The position numbers were made by a program, and so were the translations under genes. A stretch of 64,000 bases of DNA from Ochotona curzoniae (taxonomy: Eukaryota > Chordata > Mammalia > Lagomorpha > Ochotonidae), in contig NW_024465885.1 in the NCBI RefSeq assembly GCF_017591425.1, positions 42,651,001 through 42,715,000 of the forward strand, read 5' to 3'. How positions within the stretch are numbered: the first letter of the stretch is position 1; every line of letters begins with the position of its first letter. The notes under the pieces are model-generated. The model was not told the DNA's origin, searched no databases, and saw only the letters and a program-made list of their open reading frames with translations. Shown here piece by piece: positions 10,315 to 21,234 of this stretch.

Positions 10315-11949
10315 ATGCACACAGCCTTTTGGACGGGCCCTCAGAATTAACAGTTGTACCCTGGGCCATGATAGAAGCACAGGCTGGCCTGTTCCTGAAT
10401 GTGGGTGCATAGAGTGGCTGACTATGCCAGGGCACAGGAAGGTGGGGGTGTGGCCAGGTGCAGAGCCGTCCCTATTTCCAAACCTGCTCTTGGCTCCCAT
10501 GCCCCTCCCCCCTGCTGGTAGTTTGCGAGGAAGGGGCATTACAGGCTCATCTCCCTGCTGAAAACCACGAGTTTCAACTTCTTGCCAGTGTGTGCATCTG
10601 TAGGAAGCAGCTCGCCCTGCTGTTGTGCTCAGCAGGGTCACTGACCACCCACTCTGGAGCATTGCACACCTCCGTGAGAAAGCACAGGGACCCACCTGGT
10701 GCCCTGCTCCTCTGGGGGAGTTCTGCCCTCTTCCAGAGCGCCCCTAAGTACACAGGCAAACAGCAAGAGTAGCTTTCGTTATGTTTTTTTCTTTCTATGA
10801 AGAAAATGTGTATGAGATGGTGTCAGGGGCCCACCTTCTGCTCTTCCAGGTGCTGTAGCAGGGGCTGGATCAGAGGCAGAAGAGCTCAAAACCAAACCAA
10901 CCCAAGCCTGGACTGAGTGTGTTCCTGCCTTTCCCCTTTTGTCACCATTCCCCAAACAATACAGTAGAGAGACTACATGCTATCACTTACACCTCTTCAG
11001 TTTTATTCAATTACATTTACGTAGCCATGCATGATAGCTGGCCGCAGTGCCGAGTGGTGTGGCAGCACATGGCTGTCTCTAAGGTCTTCCTCTCCCAGAT
11101 TCCAGTTTCAACTTTTCCTTCTAAGGTGACCTGGCATACTCCCCCCTCCTTCTCCAGGCTCCAACGTGAACCCTTAACTCCATGCCCTGCGATTCCTACA
11201 GTTCTCAGACTCTTTTCCATGGCTGGCAAAGAGAGTGGGTTGGGCAGGGCTTACCAAAATGTCAGTAATACGGGTGAGAAAATTCTAGTTCTTGGTCAGA
11301 CGTTCTCTTTTTTGACGTATCGGATCTACCTGCATGGCAGAAAATAACAGCTAAACTTGAAAAAAAAATGCCCGGAGTTGTAAGTGGATCATATTTCTGT
11401 TTGAATTTGATGCATTTTTAAACTAACCTAAGTTTTCAGAGTTAGGTATGCTAAAAGGTGTTAAAGAATCAACATGTGAGGTGAGAGCCTGTGGAAATGA
11501 CAATGACGTAACCAGAGAAAAAGGAGAGGAGTTTGGAAGAAAGCAACTCAGATTGCATTCAAGTTTTAAGTTGGCCAAGACCTGGGATGAAGGAGGGATT
11601 TAGGAAGGATCTGTTTACACAAAGAAGTGAGGTGCAGGGCGTTTCCAGGACAACTGAAAGAGAGTTCAGACTCTTTAGCAGATACCGATGGCAAACGTCC
11701 TAAGTTGGGACAGGACAGAGAGGCTAGAGATGGGATGGCGGTTAGGCAGTGCTGTGTACCTGCAAAAGCTTGAAGACTCATTGATCTTAGGAAAGTAGGA
11801 TAGATGGGGCCAAGTGCAGGCTGGCAGACAGACTGCACGAAAGGAGCAACTCTGGGATTTGATGGAGAGTCCTTGGGTAAAACAGGGGGAAAGAGAGCCC
11901 TAGGGCAGCCTGTCCCTCAGACTTGGAGATCATTCTTCATTTGGTCTTC
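10315..11949. other. unrecognised intergenic sequence
   Basis: About 1.6 kb with no recognised repeat. Frames up to 142 codons (10919-11347 and 10273-10695) show no known domain. Confidence 0.45.
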
Positions 11950-12268
11950 TGTCCAGTTTGGTTAGCTCCAGCTGCCATCACAAGCTGCCAGAACAAGAAG
12001 CTTAAAGAACAGATTTTAATGGGAAGGTAGAGGTCAAAGTGTTGGTTGAATTGGTTTCGGGTGAGGGTCTGCTTGCTGGCTTGCTGCCTGCTTACTTCTC
12101 TTGTCCTTGTGGTGCAGGAATAGATGGAGATAGAGATGGAGCATAGATAGGTATCTGTCCCAGTCCTCTTCCTATAGGAACACTACTGCTGTCATGAGGA
12201 CCTAACCCTCAGAACCTCAACTGGCCTTGATCACTTCCCTGCTAACCTCCCAAAGCTTGCCCTTGAGT
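11950..12268 (-). mobile_element. MaLR LTR (MLT1 type), antisense
   Basis: TTAGCTCCAGCTGCCATCAC, AAGAACAGATTTTAATGGG, GGTGAGGGTCTGCTTGCTGG, TATAGGAACACTACTGCTGT and CCTAACCCTCAGAACCTC match the reverse complement of MLT1/MST LTRs (...GGGCTGCTGTAACAAAATACC..., ...GGTGAGGGCCCGCTTCCTGG..., ...CACTAATCCCATTCATGAGG...). Confidence 0.7.
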
Positions 12269-12269
12269 T

Positions 12270-13447
12270 GTCACTACTGAACTAAGTCCTCTGCCTTTTT
12301 CTTTTCCACATTCCTTTGTGCTGTTGGGTGGCCCCACTGTTGGCATCGACAATTCCCATTGGTACCTTGCACGTGGCACTACTCCATCCCAAGGCTGTGA
12401 AAATGAGTGTGGCAGAGAACCAGTTTCTAGAAGTGTATGGTTTGTGGAGGGAATGAGACAAGTACATGATGTCCATCTGAGACCCTGGGTACAGTTTTGA
12501 CTGGCATCCCAACTACACAGGTGGCAAGAATAAGTGTGTGTGTGTGTGTGTGTCTGTCAGGGGGGTGTAGTTCCCTGCCAGGGCGTGCAAAGAAGATCAG
12601 TGGCACCAGCTGGAAGGCCGTAGCTGCAGCCTTGACACAAAATGCTGCGAGGTTGCAGTTAGAGAGAAGGGTTCTTTAAGGTGAAATGGCCAGCATATAA
12701 AAAGGCTTACCCCTCCATGCTCTGTGAGGGTGGTTTCACCATTTGAGGAGCCTAATAGGTGTCCCCAGGGCTACTCAAGTCTTATTGCACCTGTGGATTC
12801 TAAAGGCAGGAGGCTGATGGAGGTCACAGACCAAGGGGCTGTGTGTCTGCTCTTCCATGGACCACAGGTCAAAGATGCATGTTCTCTGTGGGCTAGAGGT
12901 GGGGAAGTAGGTCACACTAGGGAGCCTTATAGGGCTGTCCTAGAGAATTCACAATGTTCACATCTTCCTTGAGATGTTGCTAGAAGGGCCCACGCAGAAG
13001 CTTTTTTCATGATCAACCAGAAGATTGCCTTGGCTTACAACAAAGCATGGGAGGCAAGAAACATCCCGAGTTCGGAAGAACAGTGGGAAAACTAGGGAGA
13101 AGCTGGCTTTCTCCATGAGAAAGGCACTGGACAGAACCAACATCGGATGGCAATTTGCCTCTTCCCTGTCCAGGGTCTAACCTTGGAGGTCAGAAGTGCA
13201 GCCAACAAGGTGGGGCAGAGAGGGAAGAAGCCAACTATGAGCCTGCTGTGCTGGGCAGAAATGCTTGGGCTGGCCTCTGAAGGACCTGAGCATCAAATGG
13301 AGACTGAGTGACTCCCTGTGGGCACATGCTGTGAATGGACACAACTGGGCAGGAAGCCAGGCAGTGGGCTTTCCCTGAGCGCTCATTTGGCAGCCCCTTA
13401 CTGCTCCACCGTGGCAGGCCAGACAGGAAAGAGAACATGGCTTTCTG
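12270..13447. other. unrecognised intergenic sequence
   Basis: Contains a short (TG)n at 12535-12553; otherwise nothing recognised. Confidence 0.4.
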
Positions 13448-13790
13448 ATATCTTACTATAGTTTGCATGTATCTCCTTAAAATCTTGTGTTGGGAACTTA
13501 ATCCTCAAGGCAGCGTTGTTGGGAGGTAGTGCTTACCGAGCGGGGTTTCCTTGTAGTGGATCAGTGCAGGCTCAGCAGAGCTTACAGGTGTTGACCTGGC
13601 CTTTTGATTTCTCCTTGTTCCTCCACCATGTGTGGCTTTCTGTAGAGTTATGACACAACAGAATGTCCTCATCATGCACCTGCTGCTCAGTCCTAGGCCG
13701 CCGCCCTGCCCCCTGCTCCAGAACTGTGACAAGGAAATCTCTGCTCACTATAAGTGACCTGGTTTGGGCATTCTGTTATGGTAACACTTA
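13448..13790 (+). mobile_element. MaLR LTR (MST/THE1 type)
   Basis: TAGTTTGCATGTATCTCCTT, TTGTGTTGGGAACTTAATCC, GGCAGCGTTGTTGGGAGGTA, CCTTGTTCCTCCACCATGTG, CTCCAGAACTGTGACAAGGA and TTCTGTTATGGTAACAC occur in MST/THE1 order (...TTGAAATTTGATCCCCAATG...GTTGGAGGTGG...GCCATGTGA...AACCGTGAGCCAA...). Confidence 0.75.
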
Positions 13791-13894
13791 AAGGATCAAG
13801 GTATGCTTAGTGAATTCTTGTCACTCAAGTGTCAGTTATGAAACAACAAGGAACCTTAGCAGAACAGCATACCTGACTCTCGCCCTCCTAACAC

Positions 13895-13985
13895 AAACCC
13901 ATCAGGCACCTGCTATTTGCTAGGTGCTGAGTGGCCTCCGGGAGACAGATGGGAACAAGCCCAGGCAAAGCCCTGAGCCATGGTC
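13895..13985 (+). repeat. L2 LINE fragment
   Basis: CAGGCACCTGCTATTTGCTAG, GTGCTGAGTGGCC and GGAGACAGATGGGAACAAG follow the L2 3' plan. Confidence 0.5.
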
Positions 13986-14304
13986 CATGGCCAAGGCAAG
14001 GGTCAGCTTGGGGAGACACAAAGGGTATTCAAAGATCTGATGAGGGGAAAAAAAAATCTCATGGTGGTAGTGTGTGTGGGGGGGGAGGGAGAGGCTGGAG
14101 TGGAAAGAACTGTTCCATGGAAGAGAGATGCCAGGGTGGGTCATGCCAGGCTGTCAGAGCTGGGTGGGCCAGTAATGACCTGGAATCTCCCAGCATGTGG
14201 TAGAAGAGAACGGTCAACAGGGATTAGTGTGGAGTGCAGAAGAGATCAAATGCACCAATCCTGTTGAGATGAAGGAGAAGAGAGTCAGCAAATTTCTAGA
14301 GACA

Positions 14305-14515
14305 GACAGCAATGAGGGGTTGCCTGGGCAGGGGATAGGGGTTCAGAGCCATTGCTAATGAGGATGGGCCCTGTGTGGGGAGGGTGGTGATGACACTTTT
14401 CCAGAGTCAGGTTGTGGTGATGGCTTCATTCGATATAGCAAAATCATTGAACTCTGCTCTTTAAGTGGGTGAATTATGTGGCTGGTGAATTACATCTCAA
14501 ATAAACTGTCAGAAA
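14305..14515 (+). mobile_element. old L1 3' end, sense
   Basis: GAGGGGTTGCCTGGGCAGGG, TGTGGTGATGGCTTCATTC, CATTGAACTCTGCTCTTTAAG and GAATTACATCTCAAATAAAC follow the classic 3' end of old mammalian L1 (...GGTTGCACAAC..., ...CACTTAAAATGGGTG..., ...TACCTCAATAAA). Confidence 0.65.
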
Positions 14516-14771
14516 AATATCTAGGCTCGGCCAAATAAATGCAGAACGCCAAGTTCGTGGGAAATCTGGAACCTGGCAACACTGAACAATAGGACATGGA
14601 GGGGGCGTTGGTAAGACAGTGAAGGAGTTGGGGAAGGATGGCGGGTGTAAGTAAGCTCTGGGAGGCAGAAGGGGAGGCGCCATAGGAGAGACGGGAAAGG
14701 AATGGACCCGACAAACTCAGAGGTTGCGTTGCAGGCATAATATTTAATGACAATAACTTATACCCAGCTCT

Positions 14772-15077
14772 GTTTTTTTCTTTTTAAAGATTTTCATTTA
14801 TTTTTATCATAAAGTTATATACAAAGAGGAAAGTCTTCTTTCTGTTGATTCACTTCCCAAGCGACCACAACAACCAGAGCTGAGCTGATTTGAAGCTAGG
14901 AGCTTCTTCTGGGTCTCCCACACAGGTGCATGGTCCCAAGGCTTTGGGCTGTCCTTGACTGCTTTCCCAGGCCACAAGCAGGGAGCTGGATGGGAAGTGG
15001 AGCTGCTGGGATTAGATCCGGTGCCCACATGGGATCCCAGTGCATTCATGGCAAGGACTTTAGTTGCTAGGCTACTG
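14772..15077 (-). mobile_element. C-SINE, younger type, with perfect target-site duplication
   Basis: Reverse: TTTTCATTTATTTTTATCAT, CCAAGCGACCACAACAACC, CCAAGGCTTTGGGCTGTCC, GGCCACAAGCAGGGAGCTGG. It is flanked by TACCCAGCTCT at 14761-14771 and 15078-15088. Confidence 0.95.
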
Positions 15078-15089
15078 TACCCAGCTCTT

Positions 15090-16089
15090 GCAGATACTCT
15101 TTTGAATACATACCAGGCTGAAAAAAGACATGGGAGAAGATGGGAGAGGAAGTCAAAGACAGAGAAGACAGGAAGATATGTAGTGAGGTGGTACAGGGTC
15201 CCCAGCTCCAGTGGTGGCATCATGAGGGGATTGAAGGTGAGACCTAGTGCAGGAATGACGGGGATTTAGAGGAAGTTCTTGAGCAGACAGTGGTGGGGCA
15301 AGGGAGTCCCGGCTCTACCTGGAAGGTGCTGGGGTGGGGTTGGGGTGGGGTAGGGAGGTGCGGGAGGCAGGCAGAAGCCCTAGAAAAATGATGGCAGGGT
15401 GGGGCTTGCTTGGCAGAGTGGTGGGGTTGGGGATGCTGGCTGTGGGGAGAGGTGGCGCCCCAGGAACACTTCATACCAGCAGCAGGTGAGAGTCGGGGTT
15501 GGCAGGTAAACTGTCTGAGCTGGAGAGTGCAGGAGGAGGGGCTGGAATGAAGAAAAATAAGCAAGTTGACTGGATAGGCACGGAGGGCAAGACACAACGG
15601 GGTTACACAATGAGGCTGCTCAGGAGACTGAAGCCATAGCTTTTGGTAAATTGCAGGCTCTTGGGTAATTACAGGGGCCTTTCCAAAGGCTTCCCTGAGG
15701 AGCCTGCCTCTGCCATGTGAGCCCACCCCACCCAGCCTGCCAGGGGTTGATCTGCCTCTCAGATGTGGAGCAACAGGCCCAGTCCTGTCGCCTTCCTCAT
15801 GGGGCCCTGGCGGGACAGACTGTCGCCTCCCCAGCTCTGCATGGTTGGCCTGTTCCGGTCCCCACTGTGTGTCTGACGGCGTCTCCCTGGGCACTCCCCA
15901 GCGTGAGAAGAACCCAGGGCACAGTCCCCAGGGCCAGGGTGGGAGGCAGTGTAGTTGGAACACCAGGTACGGTCCCAGGAGCTAGGCAAAGGCTTGATCA
16001 GTGAAGTGATTTGGACTTGATCCTTTATCCTGAGAGTAACTGAAGCTGTTGAGGGTTTTGAAGCAGGTGAGTCAGTTTCTACCTACAGT
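15090..16089. other. unrecognised GC-leaning sequence
   Basis: One kilobase without a recognised repeat apart from a phrase near 16.0 kb (GCTGTTGAGGGTTTTGAAGC) that recalls an ancient mammalian repeat. A minus-strand frame of 239 codons (15244-15963) exists because of base composition; it has no recognisable domain. Confidence 0.4.
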
Positions 16090-16325
16090 TAATGGTATGT
16101 ACTTCATGCCAGGAGCCTGCCAGTCTTTTCATGTACATTATCTCATTTAATGCCAATGGTTCTGTAGGGAGTTGGGCCTCCTTCCCTCCCTCCGTCCCTC
16201 CCTCCCTCCTTCCCTTTCTTGCTTCCTCTACCTACACAACATCCAACAATATTTTTTTTCAACTGAGACCTCTTTGTGCCAATCACTGTAAGCCTGTTCA
16301 ACAAATAGATGAAGATACATGAGTG
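16090..16325 (+). repeat. MIR plus L2-like fossils with CCCT tract
   Basis: CTTCATGCCAGGAGCCTGCC, then TTTTCATGTACATTATCTCA and TTTAATGCC match MIR (...TTTACATGTATTATCTCATTTAATCC...). A (CCCT)n-rich tract sits at about 16179-16215, and TTTTTTTTCAACTGAGACC...CCAATCACTGTAAGCC is L2-like. Confidence 0.6.
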
Positions 16326-16780
16326 CTCACTTCTTGAGGGTCAAATCCATTCCTGCATAAGGCTGTCTGTAGAGGCAGCATGGACAGAATTCAAGCTCAG
16401 AGTAGCAGAGTCTAGGACACGGATGGTGTGTGGGGCCAGAGGCCTGTTTTGGCTGAGTCCTTCTCCTGTGAGGAGTCCATAAGTCCAGCAAGTCCTGAAG
16501 GCAGACGGTGAGGGAGAGCTCGGGAATTGAAGGATGAGATGATGCTGAGCGGAGAGAAGGGGCTGATGAGGTAGTTATGAGTGAAGTGAGGGGGACAAAA
16601 GGCACATAGATGAAAGAGCTTGCTGCACGTGAGCACCTGCCATTTCTCTGCTTTTAAAAAAAAAAAAAAAAAGAGCCAGAATTCTGATTTTGTTTTGGGG
16701 ATGGCAGAGGTGGAAGTTTCTAGTCCCCAGGGATTGGTTTTAAGCCACATGTAGCTAAGATACTAGTCACTTTGCTGCCA
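16326..16780. other. unrecognised intergenic sequence
   Basis: Nothing recognised except a poly(A) run near 16656. Confidence 0.4.
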
Positions 16781-17114
16781 TTTTAAAAAAAAATAGTTTA
16801 TTTTTATTGGAATGTCAGATATACAGAGAGGAGAAACAGAGAGGAAGACCTTCCATCTGCTGATTCACTCCCCAAGTGGCTGCAGTGACTGGAGCTGAGC
16901 CGATCCAAAGCCAAGAGCCAGGAGCTTCATCAGGGTCTCCCATGTGGGCTTAGGGACCCACGGCTTTGGGCCATCCTCAACTGCTTTCCCAGGCCACAAG
17001 CAAGGAAATGGATGGGAAGTGGAGCAGCTGGAATTCGAACTGAATTCCAGCGAAAAGAATGCCAGTGTCACTGGTGGAGGGGAGGCTTAGCTTGCTATGC
17101 CACGGCACTGGCCC
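16781..17114 (-). mobile_element. C-SINE, younger type
   Basis: Reverse: TTTATTTTTATTGGAATGTC, CCCCAAGTGGCTGCAGTGAC, CACGGCTTTGGGCCATCC, CCACAAGCAAGGAAATGGAT, ending CACGGCACTGGCCC. Confidence 0.94.
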
Positions 17115-17159
17115 TGAGACTGTTTTAGTGAGAAAAAAGGGAAAGCTGTCGAGGGCTGT

Positions 17160-17430
17160 GTGGGAAACACACACACACACATACACACACACTCATTCAC
17201 ACACACATCTGAGAGGTAGAAAGGGAGAGAGAGATTTCTTACCTGTTGCTTCACCCCAAATGCCCACAATGGTGCCCAGCACTCAGGAATCCCAGGTGAG
17301 CCACAGGAGCCCAGTCACTTGAGCCAGTACTGCTCCCTCCCGGGGACCACTGGCTGAAGTAAGCAGCAGAGCTAGGGCAGATACCCATGAATTCCCATGT
17401 GGGATGCAGATGCCATAAGCAACATCTCTT
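17160..17430 (-). mobile_element. C-SINE, diverged, with (CA)n
   Basis: Reverse: (CA)n at 17168-17190, AGAGGTAGAAAGGGAGAGAG, CCAAATGCCCACAATGGTGC, ending CCCATGTGGGATGCAGATGC. Poorly matched in the middle. Confidence 0.75.
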
Positions 17431-17431
17431 T

Positions 17432-17885
17432 AAAATTATTATTATTGCTTTTTTTCCCCCAAATTTTTGATGATGTTTATGTAGTTGATCAGGATGGGAA
17501 GGGTCAAGGATTAGGGGAAAGTGGGTGAGAGAGACCATTGTTTCCAAATTTTCTTTTTCTTCTTCCTGTATCTGGGGGAAGAGGGATGATAAGAGAGAAG
17601 CTGCACCCAGCCTCCCAACCGCTTCAGTACCTGGGATGGGGAAAGGCCACCTGATGTCAACCCATGGTCCCTGATGTGGAGCACACTCTGAGTATTTTGC
17701 TCAAATGGTTTTGATAGTTCTGAAATGCTGCTGATCTCACTGTTCCAAGGATAAGGAAATCCTTCCAAGGTCCATTGGCTGGCATAGTCCACCTTAGAGT
17801 CTCCATTCATCCAGATATTTGCTGGTAGGTGACAAATTTGTTTTGCTCTGCTTCCTCCATAACAGTGTCTTAACTGCTGTGCCAA
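17432..17885 (-). repeat. composite lagomorph repeat, head module only
   Basis: The T-rich left end (TTTTTTTCCCCCAAATTTTTG) leads into GTAGTTGATCAGGATGGGAAG, GTGAGAGAGACCATTGTTTC, GAGAAGCTGCACCCAGCC and CTCCATTCATCCAGATATTTG, as in the copies at 5.4 and 36.2 kb. It ends before any minisatellite array. Confidence 0.7.
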
Positions 17886-17950
17886 ACACCTGTATCTGTG
17901 AAATATATTTTTATTTCCTCTGATAGAATACAGGAACAGTAAAAGGAAGA

Positions 17951-18288
17951 TTAAAAAAAGATTTATCTGTTTCTTTTATTGGAAAGTCAGATATACAGAG
18001 AGAGGGAGAGATAGAGAGGAAGATATTCATTCTGTCCATTGGTTCATTCTCCAAGCAGTGGCAACAGTTAGAGATGAGCCAAACTGAAGCCAAGAGCTAG
18101 AAGCCTCCTCTGGGTCTCCCATACAGATTCAGGGTCCCAAGGCTTTGGGTCATCCCTGATGGCTCTCCCAGGCCACAAGCAGGGAGACAGATGGGAAGTG
18201 GGCTGGCAGGACATGAAACGGCGCCCACATGGGACCCCAACACATGCAAGGTGAGGACCCCAGATGCTAGGCTACCACACCTGGCCCA
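17951..18288 (-). mobile_element. C-SINE, younger type
   Basis: Reverse: TTTATTGGAAAGTCAGATAT, CCAAGGCTTTGGGTCATCC, GGCCACAAGCAGGGAGACAG, ending CTACCACACCTGGCCC. It stands head-to-tail with the next SINE. Confidence 0.95.
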
Positions 18289-18292
18289 AAGA

Positions 18293-18625
18293 TAATTTTT
18301 TAAAAAGGTTTGCTTAATTTACTTGAAAGGCAGAATTACAGAGAGAAGGAAAGGGAAGAAAAAGGTCTTCCATCCTCTGGTTCATTCTACAGATGGCTGC
18401 AACAGCCAGAGCTGGGCTGAACCGAAGCCAGGAGACAGGAGCATCTTCTGGGTCTCCCATGTGGGCACAGGGGTCCAAGGTCTTGGGGTATACGTTGCTG
18501 CTTTCCCAAGCATATCAGCAGGGAGCTGGATGGGAAGTGGAGCAGCTGGGACTCAAACCAGCACCCCTATAAGATGCTGGTGCCACAGATGGTAGCTTTG
18601 CTGAGGACACCACAGCACCTCTCTC
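18293..18625 (-). mobile_element. C-SINE, older type
   Basis: Reverse: TTTGCTTAATTTACTTGAAA, CTACAGATGGCTGCAACAGC, AGCATATCAGCAGGGAGCTG, ending ACACCACAGCACC. Confidence 0.93.
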
Positions 18626-19534
18626 ATATCCCCAGGGACGGGGATGATCCTTTATAACCTGCCTGCATGTAGCATCCTGACTTTATAGTCATGATGCCTG
18701 GAGTTATGGCAACAACGACAAAAAGCCAACAAGTAGCAGTGGTAGACTGGAGAGAGCTAGGTTCTTCCTGAGTCCCAGCAGCCTAAACTAATGGCAGCAG
18801 GATCTTCCTGCCAGAGTTCTCAGTTCTAAAATAGCAGCAAACCCATAGCAGTGTACAGTCTTTGCTACCTGGAGCTGACCAGCCGCTAGCTGCTCCCAAT
18901 GGGGAGGAGGCAGGAAAGAGAGGTGACCTACCTGGAGTGTGGGGTGATGTGGCTGGAGCATAGTTCTGTGTCATACGTCTTGACGACAATCTATCTTGCA
19001 TGTGTTATTCTAACATCTTCCTTTCCTAGAGCCCAAATTCATTCCACAAGCACAATAAGTATTTTCATCTTGAACAGAGAAATGTCCCCTCATTGATTCT
19101 CATTTTACTTCTGAAGATACCAAATGCATTCTCTGTTGCTCTGCCTTTCAAGTCCATGAAAACAAACATTTCAGAAAAACCAGAAGTGGAGCAACGTCAA
19201 GTATCTGCTGTAGTTATCTGTGTTCCTGGAGCAGGCATACATCCCCACTCCAGAAGTGGGGACCTGCACGCAGAGCTTCGCCCTTCCAACGAGCATGCTC
19301 GGGGGTAAGCACATGAGCCAAGCAAAGCCTACGTGGCTGGTGGTCAGGGTTGACCATGGGAATGACAAGACTTGCTGGTCATGAGCAGCTGTGGCCTGAT
19401 GCGAGGAGAATGGCATTTGGTGTCACTGATATTCTTTTCCTACTCCTGTGACTTTGTGCAATCATGACACGGAGATGAGACAACTCCTCAAAAGCATCAC
19501 GGTCATGATGAGTGCTTAGTCCAGCCCTGAACAG
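18626..19534. other. unrecognised intergenic sequence
   Basis: About 0.9 kb without recognised gene or repeat. Confidence 0.45.
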
Positions 19535-19795
19535 GTGGGTGGGGATGCTGCATTCCAGATAGAAGTGCTTGGGTTCACATCTCTGCTTCTGTATCCAGCC
19601 TCCTGCTAAAGCACTCTGGGAAACAGCACGTGATGGCTCATGTGGTTGGGTCCCTGCTACTTACAAAGGGAGACCTGGATTGAGTTCCAGGTCCACAGCT
19701 TAGGCCCGACCCAGCCTGGTCTGGCATAGGCATATGAGGAATCCGTCAACAGATGGAAGATTCTCTTCCAAATAAATAAGTATTTTTAAGAAGAT
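19535..19795 (+). mobile_element. C-SINE, 5' truncated
   Basis: Forward: GGGTTCACATCTCTGCTTCT, CAGCCTCCTGCTAAAGCACT, GACCCAGCCTGGTCTGGC, AACAGATGGAAGATTCTC, AAATAAATAAG tail. The A-box end is missing. Confidence 0.85.
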
Positions 19796-20091
19796 TATGA
19801 GGAGAAGGAAACCACAAGGAGACTGTGGTAGTGAGCTACAAGGAGCTTAAGAAGAACTGATGACCAACATGTAATGTGACATCTTAGCTGGAACAAGAAA
19901 GAGACATGAGGCAAGTATACAGAAAACCTGAATCAAGTGTGGACTTTTATTAGTAATAACATCAAATTGGCCACTTTAATGTAACAGATAAATAGTAGGG
20001 GAAAGTGGGAATGGGGTTTATAGCAACTTCCTATATTACCATCTCACATTTTCTGCCAACCAAAAACTATTTTAATATTTTATGTTTTTGG

Positions 20092-20443
20092 AGTCTGGCA
20101 TGGTGGCATGGTAGCCTAGTGGCTAAAGTCCTCACCTTGAACATGCTGGGATCCCATATAGGCACTGGTTCTAATCCCAGAGGCCCCTCTTCCCATCCAG
20201 CTCCCTGCTTGTGGCCTGGGAAAGCAGTTGAGAAAGGCCCGAAGCCTTGGCACCCTGCACCCACATGGGAGACCTTGAAGAAGTTCCAGGCCCCTGGCTT
20301 TGGATCACCGCAGTCTGGCTGTTGCGGCTGCTTGGGGAGTGAATCATCAGATGTAAGATCTTCCTCTCTGTCTCCCCTCCTGTCTGTGTATCTGACTTTC
20401 TAATTAAAACAAACAAACAAAAAAATAAATAAATCTTTAAGAA
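20092..20443 (+). mobile_element. C-SINE, younger type, full length
   Basis: Forward: GGCATGGTGGCATGGTAGCC (A box TGGTAGCCTAGTGG), GGTTCTAATCCC B box, CTCCCTGCTTGTGGCCTGGG, AGTGAATCATCAGATGTAAG, AATAAATAAATCTTT tail. Confidence 0.96.
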
Positions 20444-20644
20444 CAAACAAAAAAGAGCACCTACAACAGCGCTCAACTCCTAATTTAGGAACAAGGTCAG
20501 AGTGAGTGCCATCCTATTTGATTTTGCATTGGAGTGTCTATTCTGCGTTATAGAGGAGAAAAAGAAAGAAGCCTTAGCTTGAGAAGCAGTAAATCTGACT
20601 TTGTTTTATACACAGATGACATATCATCTATGTATAAAACTCTT

Positions 20645-20812
20645 CAAAAAAAGTAAGTCAGTTGCTGTTGAATTGAAAGGCAGAGAGAGGAACAAAGATC
20701 TCCCATCTTCTCCCCCATGTCAAATGTTCCCAACAGCTAGAGCTGGGCTAGACTGAAGCTAGGAGCAACGAGCTCCATCTGGCCTTCCCATATGGGTGAC
20801 AGGGACCGTGCT
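20645..20812 (-). mobile_element. C-SINE fragment
   Basis: Reverse: TTGAATTGAAAGGCAGAGAG, CCCAACAGCTAGAGCTGGGC, CTTCCCATATGGGTGACAGG, then a break at the L1 scrap. Only the 3' half is present. Confidence 0.85.
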
Positions 20813-20814
20813 CA

Positions 20815-20905
20815 AAGTCACTGGTCTTTAGGGAAATGCAAACTAAAACCACAATGAAATTCCATCACATTCTTATTAACAATGACCAGAATAAACAAGA
20901 CTGAT
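20815..20905 (+). mobile_element. L1 LINE ORF2-region scrap, sense
   Basis: GGGAAATGCAAACTAAAACCACAATGA (16 of the bases shown by GCAAACTAAAACCACAATGA) and CCATCACATTCTTATTAACA match L1 sense sequence (...GGGAAATGCAAATCAAAACC...). Confidence 0.7.
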
Positions 20906-20907
20906 TG

Positions 20908-21232
20908 GGGGGCATGCTGCTGTGGTTCAACAGACTAGTCCTCCACCTGTTAGCACCAGCATCTCTTATGGATGCTCGTTCATGTCTCGGCTACTCCACT
21001 TCTCATTAAGCTCCTGTTTACGGCTTGGGGAAGCAGCAGAGGATAGTCCAAAGTCTTAGAACCCTGCACCCACATGGGAGACCCTGGGAAGAAGAGCCAT
21101 GGAAGAAGCTCCTGTCTCCTGGCTTTGGATGGGTTCAGCTCCAGCTGTTGCAGCCATTTGGGGAGTGAATTAGTGGATGGAAGATCTTTCTCCTGTGTCT
21201 CTTCTCTCTGTGAATCCTATGTGACAAACCAG
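20908..21232 (+). mobile_element. C-SINE
   Basis: Forward: GGGGCATGCTGCTGTGGTTC, CCTCCACCTGTTAGCACCAG, CTCGGCTACTCCACTTCTCA, AGCTCCTGTCTCCTGGCTTT, GCCATTTGGGGAGTGAATTA. Confidence 0.9.
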
Positions 21233-21234
21233 CA

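Noticed and set aside
15244..15963. 239-codon minus-strand frame
   Set aside because: Pro/Ser/His-rich, no recognisable domain, no splice or codon evidence; explained by C-rich composition.
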